A DNA stretch of 64,000 bases from Opitutia bacterium (lineage in GTDB: Bacteria > Verrucomicrobiota > Verrucomicrobiia > Opitutales > UBA953), in contig BGOI01000001.1 in the NCBI GenBank assembly GCA_003569165.1, positions 186,001 to 250,000 on the forward strand, in the 5' to 3' direction. The notes beneath the pieces were generated by a model. That model was given only the letters and a program-made list of their open reading frames with translations, was not told the DNA's origin and made no database searches. Below, one piece after another: positions 8,679 to 18,113 of the stretch; the stretch's first letter is position 1; each line of letters starts with the position of its first letter. Position numbers and translations under genes: made by a program.

Positions 8679-9806
8679 TCAGGGTGCCGGCGGGAGTCGC
8701 ACGGCCTTACGAATATAGGCCGGCACATCGACGTCCTGCCCGTCGATGAAGGTCATGGGCGTGCCACCGAAGAGACCGCGGCGCATGGATTCCTCCGTCG
8801 CGAACTCGAAGATCGGCTGCGCGGGATCCTCGGCCTTGGCACCCTTCTTGGGCTTGGCCGGCGGCTTCGGCGCGGGTAGCGAAGCACCGAGCACCGAGAC
8901 TTCGATCCGGTCGCCAAGCGTTGGCTCGATGCGTGCACAGAGGACCGTGGAGGTTTCGCCGCCGAAACGCGCGCGGATCGCGGCGACGGCCTCAAAGGCC
9001 TCCGTGGAGGTCATCGCCGAACCGCCAGCGACAGTAACGAAGAGCGAAGCGACCTTGGCGACCGCACCAGGCGCATGCGCCAGCGGGCAATCGCAAGCCG
9101 CGCGGGCGGCCTTCAACGCAGCACCTTCGCCCTGGCCGACGCCATAAGCGAAGAGCGTGGGCGATCCGGGCGTAGAAAGGAGCGAACGTAAGGCGGCCGG
9201 GTCAACCGCGATGAGCGCACCCGGCGCGAAGGCCGAAGCGAGGCCGCGGAGCGCGCCGCCGACCCAGTTATCCGCCGCGGCAAACGATTCGGACAGAGGC
9301 GCATCAGGCGAGACCTGCTGGAGCAAGAGATCGTTATGCACCACGACGAGCCCATGGCACTTCTGGCCGAGTTTGACCGTGGCATCGTTGGCCTGGCGCA
9401 TGCGACGCTCGCCTTCGTGCGAGAACGGCATCGTAGCGAAAGAGAGGACCGTCGCACCGCACTCGGCCGCATAGCCGGCGACCACGGAGGCAGCGCCGCT
9501 GCCGGTACCGCCGCCCAAGCCAGTGACGAGCACGACCACGGGGACACCGGCGAACAGACGACGGAGCGCGGCTTCTTCAGATTCAGCGGAAGCAAGGCCC
9601 AGCGCAGCTTCGCCCCCGGTACCCATCCCGCGCGTCTGCGCCCGGCCGAGCTGCAACGTGGCGGCGGTGCCGGCGGACAAGGAACGTGCGTCGGTGTCGA
9701 GCAACGCAACGGCGACTTCAGGCGGCAACTGCGCCGACAGTCGCGTGACCATCGAGCACCCTGCCCCACCGAGGCCGACCAGGAGGATGGAAGCGGGCGT
9801 GGACAT
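8679..9806 (-). CDS. ftsZ: Cell division protein FtsZ (divergent)
   Basis: Tubulin-like GTPase that forms the division ring. The ATG at 9806 lies two bases after the ftsA stop. The 375-residue protein keeps the nucleotide loops: LLVGLGGAGCSMV (T1), GMGTGGEAA (T3), GLGGGTGSGAA (T4 tubulin signature) and TMPFSHEGERRM (T5). The T7 loop, normally NxDFADV, reads AVDPAAL, so the first Asp is kept while the leading Asn and the second catalytic Asp are Ala. A linker rich in Pro, Ala and Lys follows. The C-terminal VDVPAYIRK matches the conserved FtsA/ZipA-binding tail (DIPAFLRK). Confidence 0.92.
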   Translation of the reverse strand: MSTPASILLVGLGGAGCSMVTRLSAQLPPEVAVALLDTDARSLSAGTAATLQLGRAQTRGMGTGGEAALGLASAESEEAALRRLFAGVPVVVLVTGLGGGTGSGAASVVAGYAAECGATVLSFATMPFSHEGERRMRQANDATVKLGQKCHGLVVVHNDLLLQQVSPDAPLSESFAAADNWVGGALRGLASAFAPGALIAVDPAALRSLLSTPGSPTLFAYGVGQGEGAALKAARAACDCPLAHAPGAVAKVASLFVTVAGGSAMTSTEAFEAVAAIRARFGGETSTVLCARIEPTLGDRIEVSVLGASLPAPKPPAKPKKGAKAEDPAQPIFEFATEESMRRGLFGGTPMTFIDGQDVDVPAYIRKAVRLPPAP

Positions 9807-9807
9807 C

Positions 9808-11040
9808 TTAGAGTCGGAAGATTTCCTTGAGCTGGGCAAGGAACCCACGCGGACGACGCACCGGGGGCGGCGCATCCGTGATCGCGGCCGTCATGAGGCC
9901 CACCACGCCCGCATACTCGGGCTTGCGCAGGGATTCGTTCTCGAAGTTCGGGATACCCACGCGGGCGGAAAGACCCATGACCACCTGGACCGCGTCGGCC
10001 GCGTCGGCCAGGCTGGCGGAACCGCCGGTGAGGATGACGCCGGAAGGAATCATGTTCTGGTCGAGCTTCACGGCGTGACCGGGGAAGATCGCCTCTAGGC
10101 GGCGGAGCACGTCCTTGCGCACGAACTCAATCGTCTCCTGGTAGCGGAGCGAGAGCACTTGCGTAATCGTACCGCGGTTGAACTGCTGGTCACCCACGCC
10201 CTTGTCGCCGTCCTTCCAGATGGTCTGGTTGACGTCGTTCTCGCGGTGCATCGCGGAACCGAAGCGGAGCTTTAGGTCCTCGGCCGTCTCGCGGCTGATG
10301 CGCAGGGCCACGCTGAGGTCGTTGGTCAGGTGCTCGCCGCCCACGGGGATCGAGCCCGCACAGAGGATATGTTCCTTATAGTAGAGAATCCAGTCGGTCG
10401 TGCCGGCGCCCATGTCGATGACCAGCACCCCCTGCTTATCGGCGTCGCTCGCGGTCGCGCAGGCCGCGGCATGTGAGGCCAGGATGAAATCACGGACCTT
10501 GATGCTCATGCCGTTCACCATGCCCACGCGCATGCGCATATTGCCCTCCTCCATCGTCACGCGCCAGAAATTCACTTCGAGTCGCTTACCCGCCATGCCC
10601 ACCGGGTTGCTCACCGGTCGGTTGTCCAGCATCGTCGGCTGGCGCATGTAGAGAATCGTCGTGCGGCCCGCGGGGGGCTCGAGGCGCTTGGCAGACTGAA
10701 TCGCCTCGGTAACGTCCTTGGCGGTGACCTTGCCGTCGTGCGCAGGCACGGCGACGAAGCCCTTCACGCGTTCGCCTTCGGCCGCGGGACCGGACAAAGA
10801 AAGGTAGATCTGCTCGACCGCGCGGCCGGAACCACGCTCGATGTCGTTGACGACCTCATGGACGCACTGCGTGAGTTTTTCGAGATCGGTGACGGTGCCC
10901 TTCACGACGCCGTCGGTGCGGCGTTCGCTGAAGCTGAGCATGCGGGCCTTGCCGTCGATGATCTGGCCGAGGAGGCTGGCGGTCTTGTGCGTGCCGACAT
11001 CGATGACGGCGATAAGGGAAGGAAGGGGCTTGGAAGTCAT
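9808..11040 (-). CDS. ftsA: Cell division protein FtsA
   Basis: Actin-like ATPase that anchors FtsZ to the membrane. The 410-residue protein begins with the phosphate-1 motif IAVIDVGTHKTASLLG and has the phosphate-2 block VLVIDMGAGTTDWILY (about residues 208-223). A late GVILTGGSASL matches the adenosine motif. The C-terminus RGFLAQLKEIFRL is an amphipathic membrane-targeting helix. Its start overlaps ftsQ by four bases, and ftsZ follows two bases after its stop. Confidence 0.95.
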   Translation of the reverse strand: MTSKPLPSLIAVIDVGTHKTASLLGQIIDGKARMLSFSERRTDGVVKGTVTDLEKLTQCVHEVVNDIERGSGRAVEQIYLSLSGPAAEGERVKGFVAVPAHDGKVTAKDVTEAIQSAKRLEPPAGRTTILYMRQPTMLDNRPVSNPVGMAGKRLEVNFWRVTMEEGNMRMRVGMVNGMSIKVRDFILASHAAACATASDADKQGVLVIDMGAGTTDWILYYKEHILCAGSIPVGGEHLTNDLSVALRISRETAEDLKLRFGSAMHRENDVNQTIWKDGDKGVGDQQFNRGTITQVLSLRYQETIEFVRKDVLRRLEAIFPGHAVKLDQNMIPSGVILTGGSASLADAADAVQVVMGLSARVGIPNFENESLRKPEYAGVVGLMTAAITDAPPPVRRPRGFLAQLKEIFRL

Positions 11041-11999
11041 CGGGAAGTAAGGGGGACGAGGCGGGGCTCGGGAATGGGCGAAGTGGCGTTGGTCCGGTTC
11101 TGGATCGACATCTTCAGCACGTAGGCCTGCGCGGTCGTACCAGGTCGGCGGAGCATCTCGTCAACGTTGATGCGCGAGAGCAAGGCGAGCTCGTTGCGCC
11201 AGTTGGCGGTGGAGAAGATGATCTCGACGACCGCGGGGCGGTCCATCGGCTGCGTGCCGGGGCGCACGGCCACCCGCAGGTTCGAGCCAGGCGAATCTTC
11301 CTGCGCGCCGAAGCAGTCGCGCAGCGAGACCGCCGACCACTGCTTATAGAGGTTCGGGTACGTCGTGCGCACGGCGAGCAGGAACGGGGCGGCGATCTCG
11401 ATGCCGTCGATCAGCATCTTATCGTCGCTGCCGGTGGTACGGGAGTCGGTGATCTCGGGAAGATTACGGACGACCTGCTCGGGGTAACCCGCGCCGGCGA
11501 AGCTCTGGCCGTCGGAAGCGACGAGACGTACCTGCATTGCGCCCTTGGCGGACAACGACGCGATCTTCGCGATTGCGAGGCGTTCGCGCAGCGAGATATC
11601 GAGCGTACCGTCGCCCCGGCGACGGACGTCGGCGGTGACGACTTGGTTGTCCGCCTCGAGGTCGGCCTTGATGGAGCGCACGTCGCGGGCAAAACCTTCC
11701 GGCCCGTTATCGATAACCTTCTTCACGAAATCCTTCGAGAGGTAACCCTCGGTTTTGTAACTGAACCCGCCCGCGGTGGGCACGGATCCATCGACGGCCA
11801 ACCAAAGGACGCCGACAAGAACGACGAAGAAACCCACCGCGAGGATCGTTGGCAGCTTGGAACGGACGGCACGCTTACGGCCAATCTCGCCTTCGGGAAC
11901 GCGGTTCACGTCCTGCGGCACGAGCGCGCGCCAGTCGCGATCGGCCGGACCCATAAAGGCGTCACGGCGTTTGCGGAAGAGATCTTCGAAGAAGCCCAT
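11037..11999 (-). CDS. ftsQ: FtsQ-type cell division protein
   Basis: A bitopic membrane protein in the FtsQ position, between ddl and ftsA. FtsQ links FtsL/FtsB and other late proteins to the division ring. The 320 residues comprise a basic cytoplasmic tail, one membrane segment (about residues 51-70, TILAVGFFVVLVGVLWLAV) and a periplasmic region. Sequence similarity to classical POTRA-FtsQ is weak by eye, so the assignment rests mainly on topology and gene order. Confidence 0.75.
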   Translation of the reverse strand: MGFFEDLFRKRRDAFMGPADRDWRALVPQDVNRVPEGEIGRKRAVRSKLPTILAVGFFVVLVGVLWLAVDGSVPTAGGFSYKTEGYLSKDFVKKVIDNGPEGFARDVRSIKADLEADNQVVTADVRRRGDGTLDISLRERLAIAKIASLSAKGAMQVRLVASDGQSFAGAGYPEQVVRNLPEITDSRTTGSDDKMLIDGIEIAAPFLLAVRTTYPNLYKQWSAVSLRDCFGAQEDSPGSNLRVAVRPGTQPMDRPAVVEIIFSTANWRNELALLSRINVDEMLRRPGTTAQAYVLKMSIQNRTNATSPIPEPRLVPLTSR

Positions 12000-12001
12000 G
12001 T

Positions 12002-12925
12002 TCAGAGTCGGACGGGTTGGGCGGCGCGCGCGAGGGCCGGAGCGGCCATGCGACGGACGAGTAAAGGGAAGTCGAGGCCGACGCAGGAAGCGCTCTTAGG
12101 CATCAGGCTGGTTTCGGTCATGCCGGGCATCGTGTTGATCTCGAGGAAATAGAACTGGCCGTCAGGCTCAAGGAAGACATCTGCCCGAGCGAAGTCCCGG
12201 CATCCGCAGGCGGCGAAGAGCCGAGCGGCGGCGGCGCCGATGGCGGCGGTCAGTTCCGGACCCACGGCGGCGGGAAAGCGGTACTCGGAGGCGCCTTTGG
12301 TGTATTTGGTCTTATAATCGTAGACCCCGGTAAGTGGGACGATCTCGACGATACCCATGGGCTGGCCGTCCAGAAGGCCGATGGACATCTCGCGACCGCG
12401 GAGGCGGCGCTCGGCCATCCATTGGCCGGAGGCCGGGATTTCCGCCAAGGCCTTGGCCACGGCGTCTTGGCCATCCAGCATATAGAGCCCGACGCTGCTG
12501 CCTTGGTCCGAGGGCTTGATGACGATGGATTCGCCCAAGGCGGCCACGAGCGCGTCGGCCGTGGGCTTGGCGGCGCCAGCGAAGGCGACCTCAGGAATCG
12601 CCGGGACGCCCGCCCCGCGCATGGCGCGCTTGGTGGCGACCTTGTCCATGCAGAGCCGGTTGGCGACGGAGGAACAACCAGCAAAGGCGATGCCGCGGGC
12701 TTCCATCTCAGCCTGGGCGCGGCCGTCCTCGCCCCAGCCACCGTGCAGGGCGGGCAGGACGACGTGCTTGGAGCCGTCGAGCCAAACGGGTAAGACGTCA
12801 GCGGTCAGATCGATGAGCCGTGAACCCGGCAAGACCGACGAGATGGCCTGGCCAGAGCGCAGCGAGACTTCACGTTCAGAGGAGAGGCCACCGCAGAGGA
12901 CGATGATTTCGGGTGTTAAAGTCAT
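12002..12925 (-). CDS. ddl: D-alanine--D-alanine ligase
   Basis: ATP-grasp enzyme that makes the D-Ala-D-Ala dipeptide for MurF. The ATG at 12925 is preferred (307 residues): AAGGA stands six bases upstream, and the start overlaps the murC/B stop as ATGA. An in-frame ATG at 12940 lacks these supports. Key motifs are LCGGLSSEREVSLRSG at the N-terminus, the ATP-binding lysine region IVIKPSDQGSSVGL, and the metal/catalytic end FLEINTMPGMTETSLMP. It is one of the few genes here with a clear Shine-Dalgarno site. Confidence 0.93.
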   Translation of the reverse strand: MTLTPEIIVLCGGLSSEREVSLRSGQAISSVLPGSRLIDLTADVLPVWLDGSKHVVLPALHGGWGEDGRAQAEMEARGIAFAGCSSVANRLCMDKVATKRAMRGAGVPAIPEVAFAGAAKPTADALVAALGESIVIKPSDQGSSVGLYMLDGQDAVAKALAEIPASGQWMAERRLRGREMSIGLLDGQPMGIVEIVPLTGVYDYKTKYTKGASEYRFPAAVGPELTAAIGAAAARLFAACGCRDFARADVFLEPDGQFYFLEINTMPGMTETSLMPKSASCVGLDFPLLVRRMAAPALARAAQPVRL

Positions 12926-15198
12926 AGGAGTTCCTTCCATTCTCGACCGAGGGCGATGATCTCCGGCTGGAGCTCGACGCCTTGGCGGGATTTCACCTCG
13001 GCGCGGACGGTGCGCATGAGCGCGATGAAATCTGCGGCCTGGGCAGCGCCGGAGTTGACGAGGAAGTTGGCGTGGGTGGGCGAAACGGAGACCGGTCCGA
13101 CGGCCCGACCCTTGAGTCCGCTGAGATCGATAAGGCGGCCGGCCTTATCCCCTTCGGGATTCTTGAAGACGCAACCGGCGCTGGCCTCGCGCGGCTGAGA
13201 GGCGCGCCGCTTCGTCCCCATCTCGTCCATGCGCCCGCGGATGACGGCGGGTTCGTCGCGACCGGCGGAACGGAGCACGGCGGAGAGGACCACCGAGCCG
13301 TGGAGCTGCGGGCAATCGCGATAAAGGGCGTCGAAACTGTCACGGCGCGCGGCGCGCACCTTGCCCTCCGGCGTAAGCCATTCGATGGACTCGACGACGT
13401 CGAAGATCCATCCGCCCATGGCGCCAGCGTTCATCCGCAGCGAGCCGCCGACGGTGCCGGGGATGCCTTCCAAGAACTCGAAGCCCTTCCAACCTTCGCG
13501 CGCGGCGAAACCACAGAGTTCCTTGAGGCGGGTGCCTCCGCCGACGCGGAAGCGGCCTTCGCCGAGATCGGCCACGGCCCCCCAATGCGCCGCGTCGAGG
13601 TGCAGAATGAGGCCATCGTAGCCTTCGTCGGGTACGAGGAGGTTAGAACCGCGGCCGATCGCGAACCAGCGTAGGTCAAGCTCCGCGGCGGCGCGCAGAA
13701 GTACGACGATATCGTCCACGTTCGCCGGTTCGGCATACCAGCGGGCGGCGCCGCCGAGACCGAGCGTGGTGCGGCGAGCGAGCGGCTCGTTGGCTCGCAG
13801 AGCGCACTCCGCGGAAAGGCGGCCGGTGACGAGGTCGGGCAGATCGAGCGAAACGATGTCGGCACCGCGGCGACGGAGCACCTTGGCATAGGCTTCGGCG
13901 TCGCGCTCGATATCACCCGCGCCCACGAAGGCCACGACGGTGTCGGCGCCAGCCGAAAGTTCGTCCAGGATGTGAGGCAAGGTCCGACGGTCCTCGACCA
14001 GGCGATGTCCGGAGCCGTTGACGATGGCGTCGGAGCCGCCGCCTTCGACGGCTGCTTCGCCGGCGGAATAGACCGGCAGGACGAGGGCATGGTCGGCGAC
14101 GGCGAGCGCATCACGGAATTCGCGGACATACTGGCGCGTCCGCGTGTGGCGGTGCGGCTGGAAGACGACGACGAGGCGGCCGACGTGGGTCTCACGGACC
14201 CACTTCAGCAGTGCGGCAATCTCCGTCGGGTGGTGCGCGTAGTCGGCGAGCACGCGCAGGCCGGTGCGCTCGAAGAGTACGTCCTGACGGCGGCGGATGC
14301 CGCGCCAGCGGGCGAGCGGCTCGGCGACGAGGCCGCCGGTGATGAAGTGCGTGACGGCAAGCGCCAGTGAGGCGTTCGAACGGTTGAAGGTACCAGCCAC
14401 CGGCAGATTGAACTGACCCGCCGGGAAACGTCCTTCAAGCGAGACGACGGAGGAAGAGTGTCCGCCTTGGACGAGACGAAAGGAATAGTCACCGCCCTCG
14501 CCCACGCGGATGACTGGCACCTTGAGGCCGACGGTCAGCCGTTCGAGGCGTTCATTCCCAACCGGGATGATCACCGCGGTGCGGGTCCGTTCGAAGAGCG
14601 CGCGAAAAACGCCTTCGAGTGCGGCTTCATCGCGATAATAGTCGGGGTGATCCCAATCGAGGTTCACGGCCACGGTGACATCAGGCGAGAACGCGCCGAT
14701 CGTGCCGTCACTCTCGTCGACCTCAGCCACGACCCAGGGTGAAGAAGCGGAGGCGCGCGCGGGCGGGAAGGCCGGATCGCGGAAGAGCCCACCGAGCACG
14801 TAACCGAAATCGGCTTCCGCGCTGGCGAGGGCGGCGACGAGCAGGCCGCACGTGGTCGTCTTGCCGTGGCTGCCGCAGATGGCGACGAAGCGGCGCCCCG
14901 CGACGGCTTCGGCGAGGAGTTCGCCGCGGCGGAGCGTGCGGACCTCATGACGCTCGGCGAGCGCGAGCGCGGCGTGGCCGGCTTTCACAGCGCTGGAGCG
15001 GCCGACGACGGAAGGATGGCGCCCCGCGGCCCAAGGATCGCGAAGGAGCGGGATCTCGGCATTGGCGAGCTGGAGCTCCATCGGGCTCCCCGTCGAATCA
15101 TCCCAGCCCGAGACGTCCCAGCCCTCCCCTTTCAGGTAGATGGCGAGCGGGCCGACACCCATGCCGCAGGCGCCGAGCATCCAGGCGGAAGCGCTCAT
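12922..15198 (-). CDS. murC/murB: MurC-MurB fusion: UDP-MurNAc--L-Ala ligase / UDP-MurNAc dehydrogenase
   Basis: One 758-residue protein covering two cytoplasmic steps of peptidoglycan precursor synthesis. Residues 1 to ~450 are MurC: N-terminal GACGMGVGPLA, P-loop CGSHGKTTTCG (about 106-116), then EVDESDGT and DYAHHPTEI. Residues ~460-758 are MurB: the FAD-binding GRGSNLLVPDEGYDGLIL, GIPGTVGGSLRMNAGAMG, and the active-site block SAGCVFKNP, in which Cys occupies the usual Ser/Cys position. MurB therefore comes second, and MurC is placed to use the product of MurB. Both ends overlap neighbours by ATGA. Confidence 0.93.
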   Translation of the reverse strand: MSASAWMLGACGMGVGPLAIYLKGEGWDVSGWDDSTGSPMELQLANAEIPLLRDPWAAGRHPSVVGRSSAVKAGHAALALAERHEVRTLRRGELLAEAVAGRRFVAICGSHGKTTTCGLLVAALASAEADFGYVLGGLFRDPAFPPARASASSPWVVAEVDESDGTIGAFSPDVTVAVNLDWDHPDYYRDEAALEGVFRALFERTRTAVIIPVGNERLERLTVGLKVPVIRVGEGGDYSFRLVQGGHSSSVVSLEGRFPAGQFNLPVAGTFNRSNASLALAVTHFITGGLVAEPLARWRGIRRRQDVLFERTGLRVLADYAHHPTEIAALLKWVRETHVGRLVVVFQPHRHTRTRQYVREFRDALAVADHALVLPVYSAGEAAVEGGGSDAIVNGSGHRLVEDRRTLPHILDELSAGADTVVAFVGAGDIERDAEAYAKVLRRRGADIVSLDLPDLVTGRLSAECALRANEPLARRTTLGLGGAARWYAEPANVDDIVVLLRAAAELDLRWFAIGRGSNLLVPDEGYDGLILHLDAAHWGAVADLGEGRFRVGGGTRLKELCGFAAREGWKGFEFLEGIPGTVGGSLRMNAGAMGGWIFDVVESIEWLTPEGKVRAARRDSFDALYRDCPQLHGSVVLSAVLRSAGRDEPAVIRGRMDEMGTKRRASQPREASAGCVFKNPEGDKAGRLIDLSGLKGRAVGPVSVSPTHANFLVNSGAAQAADFIALMRTVRAEVKSRQGVELQPEIIALGREWKELL

Positions 15199-16283
15199 GC
15201 GGCGATGAGCCGGCGGCGGCCGGCGAGGGCGATGGTTTCGTGGGCGAGTTCTTCCCAGCGATTAGAAGCATCGGCCAGGGCGAGCGCATCGCGCATCACC
15301 GCGAGGGCGGCGGAGTCGGCGAGGCGGTCAAAGACGATGCGGAGAAGCCGCGGGAGTTCCGTCTCGGGTAGGAGAATCGCCGTGCCGGACAGTTCGCTCT
15401 GGCGCGCGTTAGCCGTCTGATGATCGTCCGCCGAACGCGGATAAGGGACGAGCACCGCGGGCGTACGGCAGGTCGCCAGCTCGGCGAGCGTGCCCGCACC
15501 GGCGCGTGTGACCGCGAGGTCGGCCGCGGAATAAGCCATGGCCATCTGATGGCAAAACGGGACGAACTTCACCAGCGAGTCGGGCGAGCGGACTTCATCC
15601 TCGCGGCCGCCCGGACCGGTGAGGCACAGGACATGGATGCCGCGGATAGCGAACTCTTCGAGATTGTCCTCTACCCAGCGATTGAGCGAGTGAGCGCCTT
15701 GGCTCCCGCCGGTGACGAGCACCACGCGACCCGTCGGCGGTAAGCCGAGCACGCGCCGGGCCGCATCGCGCGCCTGCGGACGGATCTCGGCGCGGACAGG
15801 ATATCCAGAATCATGCTGACGCTCCGCGGCCAGGCCAGGGATACGTACGCCAGCGGGCAGGTGCACCACATCAGCGAAGCGCGCGATCAGGCGTACGGCC
15901 TTGCCTGGCTTGCGGTTGGCTTCGTGGACCAACACCGGGATACCGGATAGGCGGCAGGCCAGCGACGGCCCCAGGCTCATGAAGCCGCCGAAGCACACGA
16001 GCACGTCAGGGCGGTAACGGCGCAGCAGGCGCCAGGAAGACCAGACCGCCCCCAGCAGAGCGGGGAAGAAAAGTAGCTTCGCGCCGAGGCCGGGACCGAA
16101 GCCGCGACCCTTGCCCGGGACGAAGTTCAGGCGCGGGTAGCTGGAGGTCATCCGCGCGTCGACAATCTTACTGCTGACGATCAGCAGGCACTCGTGTCCG
16201 TCCTCCGTGAGCCGCTGAGCGAGGGCGATACCCGGGGCGAGATGGCCGCCGGTCCCGCCACACGCGAGCAGCACGCGGCTCAT
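15195..16283 (-). CDS. murG: UDP-GlcNAc:undecaprenyl-PP-MurNAc-pentapeptide transferase MurG
   Basis: Peripheral inner-membrane glycosyltransferase that converts lipid I to lipid II. The 362-residue protein has the N-terminal glycine-rich loop LACGGTGGHLAPGIALA, the second loop VLVTGGSQGAHSLN (about residues 174-187), and the UDP-GlcNAc site AVTRAGAGTLAELATCRTPAVLVPYP. Start and stop overlap ftsW and murC/B by four bases each, so translation is likely coupled. Confidence 0.95.
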   Translation of the reverse strand: MSRVLLACGGTGGHLAPGIALAQRLTEDGHECLLIVSSKIVDARMTSSYPRLNFVPGKGRGFGPGLGAKLLFFPALLGAVWSSWRLLRRYRPDVLVCFGGFMSLGPSLACRLSGIPVLVHEANRKPGKAVRLIARFADVVHLPAGVRIPGLAAERQHDSGYPVRAEIRPQARDAARRVLGLPPTGRVVLVTGGSQGAHSLNRWVEDNLEEFAIRGIHVLCLTGPGGREDEVRSPDSLVKFVPFCHQMAMAYSAADLAVTRAGAGTLAELATCRTPAVLVPYPRSADDHQTANARQSELSGTAILLPETELPRLLRIVFDRLADSAALAVMRDALALADASNRWEELAHETIALAGRRRLIAA

Positions 16284-17494
16284 GCGCGCGCCTCCTTAGC
16301 CACGAAGGCCGGTTGGGCCGATTCGCGGATGCAGTTGAGGACGAGGCCGACCATGCAGCCCATGATGACAAGATTAGTGCCGCCGTAGCTGATGAACGGG
16401 AGCGAGATGCCCTTGGTCGGGAGCAAGCCCGTGACGACGCCCATATTGATGAGCGCCTGCAGGACGAGGAAGAGCGTCGCACCGAGGCAGAGATTGAAGC
16501 GGTAGAGGTCCGACGAAACCCGCATCGCACGGTAGGCACACCAGAAGATGCCGAGGTAGAACAGCGCCACGAGCGAAGTCGCGACAAGCCCGTATTCCTC
16601 ACCAATGACGGAGAACACGAAGTCCGTGTGCGCTTCCGGCAGGTAGGCGCGGCCTTGGATCCCGTTGGCGGCTCCTTTACCCGTGAGTCCGCCGACGCCG
16701 AAGGCCACCAAGCCCTCGAAGAGCTGGTAGGCCTCGTCACCGCGTTTCTCCCACGGCTCGAGGAACGAGGTGAAGCGACGCAGGCGATTCGGCCAGTTGA
16801 GGATGAGGACCGTGAAGCCGCCCAGTCCAAGCAGGAAACTCGGGATGACGTAGGCCCAGCGCACGCCTGAGACGAGCATCATCGTGCCGCCCACCGCGCA
16901 GCAGAGGATGATTGTGCCGAGGTCCGGACCGAGCGCGATGAAACCGGCGATGACCAGCAGAATGGCGACGGGCTTCACGAAGCCTTCGCGGCAATCAATC
17001 CAACCGCGGCGCGTGAAGATATAAGGCTCACGTGAACTCAACTGGTAGATCGAAAACTTGTTCGGCAAGGTGTGCCGCTGCATGCGCGCAAGAAAATCGG
17101 AGAGCACGATCACCAGCGCGAGCTTGCCGAGGTCCGAAGCCTGCAGGCGGAAGAAACCGAAATCAATCCAGCGCCAGGACCCGTTGACCGAGACGCCGAT
17201 ACCCGGGATGCGCGCCAGGAACATCGCCAAACAGGCGCCGCCGAGGATCCACCAGCGCCACTCGCGCGCTTTCTCAAGGTTGAGCCGGAAGAAAGCGAAG
17301 CCGGCGACGAAGGCAATCGGCACGTAGGTTAGCTGGCGGTAGAACGCCCCAGTGCGATTGCTCGACGAAAGCGAGATACCCGCGCTGTACTGCACCACCA
17401 GACCGAACACCGCGAGGGACATCGCGAGCAGCAGGATGCCCAAGGAGTACCCACCCAGGGCTCCTGGACTTTCCTGCTTGTCCTTGATGACCAT
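16280..17494 (-). CDS. ftsW: Lipid II polymerase FtsW
   Basis: SEDS-family membrane protein that polymerises septal glycan together with the class B PBP encoded at 23386-25182. At 404 residues it has about ten membrane segments. Conserved SEDS blocks are visible: IALGPDLGTIILCCAVGG, the VAFGVGGLTGKGAANGIQG loop, HTDFVFSVIGEEYGLV, and GLLPTKGISLPFISYGGTNL. Position between murG and murD favours FtsW over RodA. Confidence 0.93.
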   Translation of the reverse strand: MVIKDKQESPGALGGYSLGILLLAMSLAVFGLVVQYSAGISLSSSNRTGAFYRQLTYVPIAFVAGFAFFRLNLEKAREWRWWILGGACLAMFLARIPGIGVSVNGSWRWIDFGFFRLQASDLGKLALVIVLSDFLARMQRHTLPNKFSIYQLSSREPYIFTRRGWIDCREGFVKPVAILLVIAGFIALGPDLGTIILCCAVGGTMMLVSGVRWAYVIPSFLLGLGGFTVLILNWPNRLRRFTSFLEPWEKRGDEAYQLFEGLVAFGVGGLTGKGAANGIQGRAYLPEAHTDFVFSVIGEEYGLVATSLVALFYLGIFWCAYRAMRVSSDLYRFNLCLGATLFLVLQALINMGVVTGLLPTKGISLPFISYGGTNLVIMGCMVGLVLNCIRESAQPAFVAKEARA

Positions 17495-17514
17495 AGCGCG
17501 GCGCGGACGTTAGC

Positions 17515-18069
17515 TTACTTCTTATCCGCAGGAGCCGGAGCGGCTTCAGCAGCCTTACCGACGGGGATGAGCTTGAAGGGGGCGAAGGTCGGGGCCGGCG
17601 CGGCGGGCGTGGTCTTAGCGGCGGTCGTCGGGGACTTCGTCGCGGCCTTAGGCGCGGCCTTCACGGGAGCCTTGGAGGCCGCCGGAATCTTTAGCACCTG
17701 GCCGGCCTTGAGGTCGGCGTTGAGGGTAAGGCCATTGGCCTTCGCGAGATCGGCACGGGTAACTTTCTCACTGGCGGCGACGCTCATGAGGGTCTCTCCC
17801 TTCACCACGGTACGCTTACCACCGTTGCCGACAGGACCCACGGGCGTGAGCTTGGTCGGGACCGGAGTCGGGATACGCTCGGAGATCGGGGCGACCGCGA
17901 CGGGCACGCCTGCCGTGGTCCCGGCGGGGCGAGCGCCACCGGAGTAGGCGGCGAGGTCGCCGGACTGCTCGAAGCCGCTGGTGCTTCGACAGCCGTTGAC
18001 GCCGACGAGGACGGCGATGACGCAGAGGTGCAGGAGCACGACGGCAGTGACAGTGATGAGAGGACGCAT
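17515..18069 (-). CDS. LysM-domain envelope protein (probable lipoprotein)
   Basis: A 184-residue protein inserted between murD and ftsW. The ATG at 18069 is chosen because a hydrophobic N-terminus ending in VGVNGC follows, a plausible but non-ideal lipobox. The middle holds a LysM motif: TVVKGETLMSVAASEKVTRADLAKANGL, in two halves around residues 85-130, ending with LKAGQVLKIP. The tail is an Ala/Pro/Lys-rich low-complexity stretch. LysM domains bind GlcNAc-containing glycans, so it probably touches peptidoglycan, perhaps at the septum. The role is inferred from domain and position. Confidence 0.75.
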   Translation of the reverse strand: MRPLITVTAVVLLHLCVIAVLVGVNGCRSTSGFEQSGDLAAYSGGARPAGTTAGVPVAVAPISERIPTPVPTKLTPVGPVGNGGKRTVVKGETLMSVAASEKVTRADLAKANGLTLNADLKAGQVLKIPAASKAPVKAAPKAATKSPTTAAKTTPAAPAPTFAPFKLIPVGKAAEAAPAPADKK

Positions 18070-18113
18070 GTGGGTGGGTCTGGTGGGTGGGTTGGGTGGG
18101 TGGGTTGGAAAGA

